A DNA stretch of 64,000 nt from Euptelea pleiosperma (taxonomy: Eukaryota; Streptophyta; Magnoliopsida; Ranunculales; Eupteleaceae). Location of the stretch: contig CM068549.1 of assembly GCA_035048495.1 (NCBI GenBank), positions 7,051,822-7,115,821 of the forward strand. Direction: 5' to 3'. The translations under genes and the position numbers were made by a program. Below the pieces are notes generated by a model that worked only from the letters and a program-made list of their open reading frames with translations, had not been told where the DNA came from and did no database searches. Within the stretch, counting starts at the first letter, position 1. Every line of letters begins with the position of its first letter. Positions 56,416 to 64,000 of this stretch are shown one piece after another.

Positions 56416-58171
56416 GTGCAATTAGGAACTAAAACTGACAAATAATATACAGAGAAAAATGAAAATGGTGGAAAGATTAGAAGGGCGAGTCGATTTAAAA
56501 ACATCATTCATTTGAGATCTAGAACACCAAAATATTAAAACCAAATTACATTAATCAAAAGAGTGATTACAAGAGTGAAGGAAATAAAGTTGTAAACATT
56601 ATTCTAGAAAGCAAATTAAATAAATCATGTAAAGGGATTGAGAGAAGAAGGGGTAAGGGAAAGAAACATTTATTGAGATCTCGGAGCTAAGGGCGCTACC
56701 GATCAAGAAGACCATTGTCCAAGATTTCAATGGATGCTTCAATCAAGAGAAGGGTTTTGACAAAGAAGCATCCCATGATCCTCAGAGTTAAGGCACAACC
56801 GATCAAGAAGAGGATCGTCCAAATTTCATGGAATGTTACTTAATCGTGATAATTCACATCGAATCTTATCGGCAGACAAAGTAGATGTGAATTGACGAAT
56901 AATGTACTATGATGTGCCCTAAGAAGCTCATTTTTTCACTTGCCGAAAGGAGTCGGTCAAGTGAAAAGGCGATCGGCCTGAGAAAGTAGTAAGAGGATCT
57001 AGAGAGAGAAAATAAACATTAATGAATTCTAGAAAGAGAAAAAGCATGATAAAAGTTTAGAGAGAGAAAGTGAGGAGATGAGAGAAACTAGAGATTTTCA
57101 AACCCTAGAAAGAGAAAAGGCTTTCTAGAGAGAGAAAAATGAGTAGAGAGAGAAAATAAGGCTAGAGAAAGAAAATACATTGGTTGGATTACCTTGAGGG
57201 CACTTACCGGTGTATCGACCCCGACCAATGAAGAAGAGAGTGATCGGCATGCGATTGGCCATGAAGAGCATTGGAGTATGATTGCCATGGGAGTTGCATG
57301 TTGCATGGCTTAGTCGGCCATGATTAGAACCCAGGAGATGTTGTTTAGACAGCAAGGTAGAAGGCTGGATCGACCATGTGATTGGATGATAGGCAGTGAA
57401 AGAGTTCCGGACCGGAGTGAAGATGTGCTGTACGTTGCTGCCAAGAGAGGGCAGCCAGGAAGATGAGCAAGGTGAAGGGATCTCGGTGCATGTTGTAGGT
57501 GTTGGTGCTCAAAACTAAGAAGGAGGTCGTGAGGGCAGGTTGCACTATGGTTGTGTGCACAGGTGGCGCACCAACAAGTGGATGGAAAATGATCCGGTGC
57601 TTAAGGAGAAGGTTGGCAGCAACCAACAGAAGGTGTTTCTACATGGAGGTAGGTTGCAGGTCTAACATGTGATGGCTCCCAACTGAAGAAGACGCATCAC
57701 GTGAGAGATGCCAGAGTGCATGGGCTACTTTAGGAGCGGAGGAGGGCAAAATCGTGCAAGGGATGAGCACGGTTGCTGGTTTCAGGTTTGGTCGATTTCC
57801 ATGGAGGAAACCTGCCAGAGGTGGTGTTGTTGTGGTGTTTCACAGCCTGACCGTGAAATTGGAGGGTTGCTTGTCGAGTTTGGTGATTGCAGGCCTGCAA
57901 CTTGTGGCTTAAGAGGAGGAATTGGCCGGTCGAAAGTTGCCGGGTGTGAAAGAAAAAGAAGAAGAAGAAGAAGAAGAAGGAGGAGGTCTTGCAGGTTCAC
58001 TTAACAGGTAGGGTGGAACACTAGCAGCGTGGTGTTGGTTTGGAAATGGAGAGGAAGACGGAGAGAGAAGGCTGTGCATGTGGGTGGCTATATGTGAAGC
58101 CAAGTGGAGCCCACGCTTACTGGTTCTTGAAAGCGTGGTTGCATCCCTACAACTCAGATGGCATGGACGCT

Positions 58172-60535
58172 TGTAATACCCTGAACTTTTATTCAGGGGT
58201 ATTAGTGTAAATTAACTATAAAATGATAAAAATTGGCATCTTGAAATTTTTTAAACCTTATTCTTTATCTACAATATGCTATAATGTCATGTAGAAATAA
58301 TTCGAGAACTTAGTCAGAACATTTATATCATGACACGTAGGAAATTTTATTTTAATGACACTAGAATCAATTTTCATACATGTGTACTTGTACTGTGGTA
58401 ATGTAGGGACATTCTGTGTACTAGATAACCAACTTAATTAAATAAGATCATAATTTTAAATGATGGGTTATTTTAAAAAATAATAATATTTTTAAATGAT
58501 GAATGCCACCTTATCATTTTTAATCAACATGTTATCACCATTGGAGCATTTGAGATTCTTATCACATTTTGATATTTTTACAAAAAAATATAATTTTAAA
58601 AGAACTTTAAATTAAAAATATTTTAAATAATTTTTATTATCTTTTATAAATTTAATGAGTAATCGTTGGTAAGTTTTGTTATTATTGCTTTTTTGCACGT
58701 TGATTGGGTTTATTTATTAGGACAAGCCTTTTGGGTCAATTTAGAGATTTTTTAGGCCCAAAAATAATCTTATTTAAAGCCTACTTGATACCCATAGGCC
58801 TTAGGCCCATTTTTAGCCCATACCCATCTTAAAATAAGTCATTTAATGGGTTATAAAAACCACCCCTTTTAATGTTACGAAAATTAATTAAAATAAAGTC
58901 TCTTTAAAGAATATTTTTAAAATAAAATAGAAAGTTTTAAATATACTTGCTAAAACTATAATACTTATATTTGGAAGTTTTTCCCCATGAGCTATTATAA
59001 ATAGGACCTCCCACCCTTATATTAATTCACCAATTCTCTTGAGCTCTCTCTTGCTCTCTAAACTCCTTAGAGTTATTCTTGTTCTTGGTGTTGGAGATTC
59101 TAGTTCTAAGTTCTAGAACTAGATAGGTACGGATATTCTCTTTTAGTTTGTGATTCATTTATTTTAAATTCTTGTTATATGATTTTAAATATTCGTGGCT
59201 TGTGATTTTGATTATCTTGCTAAATGATTATATTATTCATTATCATAAGAAGGCATTCTCATTTGGGTTGGGTATTAGACGGGAGTGCGCATAGGCTTGC
59301 GGCCCAGAAGTATGGTATTAGACGGGAGTGCGCATAGGTTCTGCGGCCCGAAGGTTTAACTTAGTCGGGAGTGCGCATAGGCTCTGCGGCCCGAATGATT
59401 TGATTTAGCTGGGAGTGCGCATAGGCTCCGCGACCCAGAGGAACCCTAAAGGATTAACAAGGGCTCGGTGCCCTAGGGTGAAAGACCCCAAACCCCTGCA
59501 GAAGAACCTACAAGTTGGACTTGTGAAAAAAAATGGGATGTGTGAAATGGATTTTTGGGTTTATTCAATCGGATCATCATCATCATCATATTTTTATATA
59601 TTTGATCATGTATCCCATGTGCTCTTAATCTATGCACGTGTTTAAATTAAATGAATTATAAACATGTGATTATCCTGTAGAATGTACTGGGCGAAAGCTC
59701 ACAGTTTATACCGAACAAAATTTTAGATTTCATAAAAAGAAGATGAAGATGAGCCATTGACGGGGAAGACACCATGGACGAGACGGAGTTTGAGGATTAA
59801 GATTATTTTATTTTATTTTTCTTAAGGTTTATGGATATTGTTTAAAAATGATTTGTTCATGTTGAGATTGATTGAAATATTTTAATTTACATTTTGAGCA
59901 CTATTAAAGGCATATATCACTTGTTGGATTCCGTTTTAAATTGACCCTCGAATCATACGATTAAGTTAGAAAAAAATCAACCGACTGAGTTTTGCCGGTC
60001 ACTTTTATAAAACTGCAAATAATTGTTAAACCACTAAAAGAACTATAAACGTCATTTTTGGCCAAAGTGCAATTGTTAAAGTCGTCTCTTATGATTTTTA
60101 AAATAAAATTTTTAAAGGAAATAATTTTTCGACATACTTTGAATTTTGATCAAAAGTTGACCGTTTTTCTTACAACCGCGAAAATAAATTTCAAAACTAT
60201 CTTAAATGAGTGTTTTGACTTAAGTGTTTTTACAAAAGATGTTTTATATAAATATTAGGTAATTATAAAGACCACAATTAATGATTTTGACAAAAAAATT
60301 AAAAGTTTGACTTTGATTTTGACTATGGTTATTTCAACATAATAACTTGTTTACGTTTCCGCATTATTTTGATTACTAGAGTTGAGCTGTTATCCATCAA
60401 TCACGACAGTGATTCTTGTTGTTTTATTTATTTTTTTTTGAGCATTTTATTTTTTCCACACCCTGGATCTTGGGTAAACGGGCTGATCCATAGGCATTCG
60501 GGTTCGATTTAGGTGCCCGAATTCGGGGCGTGACA
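58172..60535 (+). repeat. Solo LTR B (gypsy-type, 2,364 bp) inside LTR c
   Basis: It runs TGTAATACCCTG to GGGGCGTGACA with perfect ACGCT duplications (58167-58171, 60536-60540). A TATAAATAGG box near 58995 gives plus orientation. It belongs to the same broad family as LTRs A and C. Confidence 0.93.
59270..59445. repeat. Tandem repeat in LTR B, about 42-bp unit, four copies
   Basis: Units share GGGAGTGCGCATAGG followed by CTCTGCGGCCCGAAG variants, beginning near 59280, 59325, 59364 and 59411. It lies downstream of the TATA box. Confidence 0.85.
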
Positions 60536-62441
60536 ACGCTGTTGATGACTGGAGTGCTCACATGTGGCAGCGAGGAGGAGCAGTTCATGAGGACTGTGGA
60601 TGAGTGGTGGCGCTTAGAGGAAAAGCACCAGCAAGTAGCTATGTGGAGGAGTTGTTGATCTGTGAGACCTGCAGTCCGAGAGAAGAAGGTCACGGGCTGA
60701 GCATCTCTAGCCGGTGGAGAGAATGAAGAAGATGTTGACTTGCAGGCCTGCAAGTCAGACTGGATCGTGAAGGTGGCTTCGTGGGTGAGAATGTCAGCGT
60801 GGAGAAGACATGGTGGCAGGAGACGGTGGTGGAAAGGAGAACGCTGGTGGAAAGAGGTGGATCGGTGGTGTGCAGGCCAGTAGTGTGGCTTGGTGCAAGA
60901 CCTGCAACCTGGGTTGCAGATCAATCAAAACGCCCAGGGAGGAGAGGGTTGAGGAGTTGTTTAACGGCCTCCCTTGCAGGTTGTAGCAGAGATGCAGCAC
61001 CATTCCGGAATCTGGGTTATGTTTGTTGCACCAGAAAATGGTTCTAGGGAGCATGCCATTTGCAGCAAAGAAGATCAGATTTGCTCGAGTCCGACGTGCA
61101 GGTGGTGCTGGTTCTCCCGGAGAAAAACCCAGCATGGTGGTGGTTCTATTTTAGGTGGAGAAGGAGCCCGAGAAGGGCTGCAACAGTGGGGAGGAGAATG
61201 ATAGCAGCAGCTAGCATGGAGGAGCGAGAGATTAAGAGGGAGTCGTAGGTGATATAGATTTAGAGAGATGTGAGAGGTTAGTTAGAGAGATTAGGAGACA
61301 TGAGTGACTAGGAGAGATAATGGATATGAGAGTCGTGGGTGAATGAGGGAGAATCGATCATGGAAATACCGATTCTCTCATGGGTTTTTGTTGGTTAATT
61401 CTCTTGGCCAAAGAGGCCATGGGCTTTGAGTGAAGACCGTGGGCCACACACGAGTGGCCATGAGGCCATGAGTGATTAGTGAGATGCGGGCTGTTAGATT
61501 AGGAGATCATGGATGCTGTTTGGCCGTTGGATATGATCATGGAACGATTAGTTTTGAAGGCCATATGATACGAGATGGGGATGAAGGAGGACCTATTGGA
61601 TGTGGGCTATGGAAAGAAAGATGGAATAGATGGGAGTTGAAGGTTATGATGGGATGAATGGGTGGATGGCCAATAAAGGAGAACTGTTAGATCTGAAGAG
61701 ATCCAACGGTCTGATGGAAGATCTAACGGTGGAAAAGCTATGGGAGATGGGATAGAGTTAGAGGAGATGAGATCAGAAGTTAGGACGATTGATCTGAGGA
61801 TCAGGATGGTCGATCTGAGTTGATCTAAGGGTTAGATGTTAGGGTTTAGAGCGATGGAAGAGAAAGGAGAGAGAATTAGGAGAGGAGAGAGAATTAGGAG
61901 AGAGGAGAGAGAAAAGAGCTGACGGAGGGTCATGAACCCTGGTTTTTAAGATAGTCTTCAATTGGCTTTACCAATAGCATAAGCCATCATTTTATGTCAT
62001 TTGGTGCGGCTTTGAATCACTTAGGTCCTTCTCTTGGTCTTCATCTTTTCCTCTCTCTTGGTTCTTTGGGCTAGCTTTGAGATCCTCTGACTTGACCCGT
62101 ACTTGGTCTGTATCTTTTTGTCATAGCCTGATGGCTCTTTAAGCTTTGATATTAGGCTTCTATGGTTGATTGTGGGTCCGCAAGTCTCGAGAATTGTTCG
62201 GTCGGGTTTCCTGCGAGAGAAAGCACGTAATGAGACTTGATCAAAACGGCTTCATATCCAGACTTCTAGAAATGTGTTTAATGCATGCAAATATATTATT
62301 TCGTCTAGAAAAGTGTGTTCTATGCAATGAAAAAGACTCTTACGTAGAAAAGTAGATAAATAGGGAAGTTTTACGTAGGAGAGTGCGATAATATTAAAGG
62401 ATAATGGCTTAAATAAACAGTTTTAAGCGAATATCACCGGT

Positions 62442-62965
62442 CATGTCTTTGGTAGAATTTATGGTGATTGACACCCCATCACCTTACAATGGTATTTTGG
62501 GACGGGGATGGATACATGAAGTCAAGGATGTGCCATCAACATATCATCAGCTATTCCATTTTCGATCGATCATGGGATAATGGAATTAAAGGGAGATTAA
62601 GTTGTCTCGAAGAGGTGCTATGCCACTTCCCTTAGACCTAAAAGTTCTCAGAGTCTGGAGGGTCCACGGGATGAAGGTACTTCATCTGGGGTTGCTAGGC
62701 AATAGCAACCAGAGAGCATTCTGGAATGTCTAGAGCAGACTGTGCCTAACCGGGAAGGTGCGAGAGGTATAAGGCGGCTAACAACATTCTCACGATAAAA
62801 GAAACTGATTAGATCAACCTCGGAACAAAGGAAGATCCAAAGTACATGTACATTGGAGCAAAATTATCTCCTGATGAGAAAGAGTCCTACACTGACTTTC
62901 TTAAGTCTTATATGGATGTTTTCGCATGGTCATTCAGCGATATGCCAGGTATTCCTCCCGACATC
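62442..62965 (+). pseudogene. Protease end and start of reverse transcriptase of G
   Basis: After LTR c the frame reads LVEFMVIDTPSPYNGILGRG, VPSTYHQLFHF and a stop, the usual protease-to-reverse-transcriptase junction of Tat-like elements. At about 62830-62957 it reads GAKLSPDEKESYTDFLKSY and MDVFAWSFSDMPGIPPDI, the very start of the reverse transcriptase. LTR d then interrupts it. Confidence 0.75.
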
Positions 62966-64000
62966 TGAAAGTAGAGTTTTTTCGTGTTGTCGGATCGGAA
63001 ACCCTAGATCTCAATAATTTTGTAATTTTCTCCGAATTGGTACACTTAATCTGCAAAAATGCAGACTTGCACAGTGACTTGTGTCGGATATCGTCCGCAT
63101 TCGGGGTTAGGGCAATTAAAGAACAAATTAACGAAAATCTGCTAAAAATGATGGAAATGTGAGAATGGTGGAAAGCGAGATTTTAAAACATAGTTGGAGA
63201 TTTTTAGTGAGAGAAAATGCTACAAATTTCGAGAATCACAAAGAACATTAATTAAATAATAAATTGAATAACAACCATTAAATTAATTAAAAATTCTTTA
63301 TTACAATAAATTGAACTTTTAATAGAATGAAAATGCAACAAGTAACTGTACTAGAAAGCAATTAGAGAAGCTAGAGAGAGAGAGATAAATTTAAAGAGAG
63401 AAAAATATTTTAGAGAGAGAATATGGTTTAGAGAGAGATAAAGAGGGTAGAGAGAGAAAGTCAACACTCACCTTGAAAGTTGACCGGAGGAGATGCATAC
63501 AAGTGGGAAGGTGATGGGCAGCAATACCTTTTCTTTTGGATAGACCAAACTATGGTTGGGGCGTTCAAGCTTGCTGGTGGAAGAAGGTTGCTTATGCGCA
63601 TGGAGGACATGGTGGAGCTTTGTCCGTTTGAGGAGGGGATGCTATCCACGAGGACAAGATCTTGAGAAGTAGAACTTGCTGCCAGTAAAGAAGAAATGGT
63701 AGCAAAGGGTTGCACTATAAAACAGAAGGTGCAACAGCAAGGAAAGGGGTGTTTCCACGGTGGTGGTGAGGACGGTGGTGCACACTGTGGTGCGGGCTGT
63801 TGTAGGTTTAACCTGTGGAGGTTGCAGGGATGCAACCCAAAGAAAAGGTGAAGGAGGAGCACCGTGGATGAATCCAGCAAGTGGATTTGTAGTTCCAACA
63901 AGAGGTTGATGGAGAATAAGACGGTGGAGATGTTCAACGATTCTACAAGTGCGCCAGATGTGCTGCAAGAGGAGGTTGTAGGAGAGATATCAGATTGCTT
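62966..64000 (-). repeat. LTR d (family of LTR b and c), cut by the window edge
   Basis: It starts TGAAAGTAGAGTTTTTTCG, matching the first bases of LTR c in the same (minus) orientation, and continues with the same GTGTCGGATATCGTCCGCATTC block and GAGA-rich stretch. The five bases before it are ACATC. Whether it is solo or part of a full element cannot be seen. Confidence 0.75.

Larger units (their letters stand above)
55358..62436 (-). repeat. Solo LTR c (family of LTR b), holding solo LTRs H and B
   Basis: On the minus strand it starts TGATATTCGCTTAAAA and ends CCTTATTTTCA, like LTR b. Flanks CTAGT (55353-55357) and CCGGT (62437-62441) match at only 3 of 5 bases, but the protease reading resumes directly after it, which fixes the insertion. 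About 3.8 kb remain after removing H and B, longer than LTR b. A (GAA)n run is at about 57955-57978. Confidence 0.8.
43034..64000 (+). mobile_element. Decayed Ty3/gypsy element G broken by solo LTRs, continuing past the window
   Basis: Removing the inserted LTRs gives LTR, primer-binding site, gag (43617-43676, 46274-46401, 53613-54760), protease (54983-55357, 62442-62600) and the start of reverse transcriptase (to 62965), in plus orientation. Gag and protease motifs and the primer-site motif TGGCACCGTCTGTGGGAA fit a Tat/Athila-type gypsy element. Three insertions (b, A, c) interrupt it fully and a fourth (d) runs to the right edge. Confidence 0.8.

Noticed and set aside
57345..58103. Open frames including Leu-rich stretches
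   Set aside because: They are produced by a (GAA)n run and purine-rich LTR c sequence; not genes.
60424..61248. Overlapping open frames on both strands
   Set aside because: They cross the border of solo LTR B and LTR c, so no ancestral gene can have that structure.
63461..63968. 158- and 108-codon frames at the right edge
   Set aside because: Low-complexity LTR d sequence with counterparts of the same kind in LTRs b and c.

Overview
The window is nuclear DNA of a flowering plant with a large, repeat-rich genome. I cannot name the species. The evidence is a plant-type split gene (plant GT-AG introns, protein starting MDLNASP) buried in plant Ty1/copia, Ty3/gypsy, LINE, hAT-like and Mutator-like sequence. 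Two copia elements and one non-autonomous LTR element (L4) carry a primer-binding site matching initiator tRNA-Met.

Only one host gene is supported. It is the 5' part of an mRNA-capping enzyme on the minus strand, with five coding exons at 40519-40638, 36758-36896, 23442-23593, 10056-10139 and 9886-9948. They join in frame into 186 codons of the N-terminal RNA-triphosphatase half. Those 558 coding bases span about 30.8 kb because the introns are packed with transposons (introns 1 to 4: 3.6, 13.2, 13.3 and 0.1 kb). Intron 5 runs off the left edge after at least 9.9 kb. The catalytic Cys loop and the guanylyltransferase half must lie left of the window.

Layout. Intron 5 (1-9885) holds a decayed copia element (copia-1), a fragment with a plant-transposon-type ORF (K), the 5' end of copia-2 and a LINE tail. 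Intron 3 (10140-23441) holds MITEs and a non-autonomous LTR element (L4, 13316-22205). L4 was invaded by a young complete copia element (copia-3, target duplication GGGAG) in one LTR and by a LINE in its body. Intron 2 (23594-36757) holds a defective Sirevirus-like copia element (E, 23899-33773). Its left LTR contains an hAT-like element carrying a captured piece of a BAHD acyltransferase gene. Intron 2 also holds several LINE tails. Intron 1 (36897-40518) holds a foldback element, an hAT-like remnant, a LINE tail and a SINE-like scrap.

Upstream of the gene (41.6-42.9 kb) are nested terminal-inverted-repeat elements. From 43.0 kb to the right edge lies one decayed Ty3/gypsy element (G), split by solo LTRs that are themselves split. 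Solo LTR b sits in gag. Solo LTR A, holding solo LTRs C and D, also sits in gag. Solo LTR c, holding H and B, sits in the protease. LTR d interrupts the reverse transcriptase. Target-site duplications support most of this order.

Points of note are the captured BAHD fragment, arrays of the palindrome CAATCGATTG in Sirevirus-like LTRs, and five micro-insertions of 12-20 nt (mostly a poly-A or poly-T run) flanked by 10-16 bp duplications. One of the five has its empty site in a sister LTR inside this same window.
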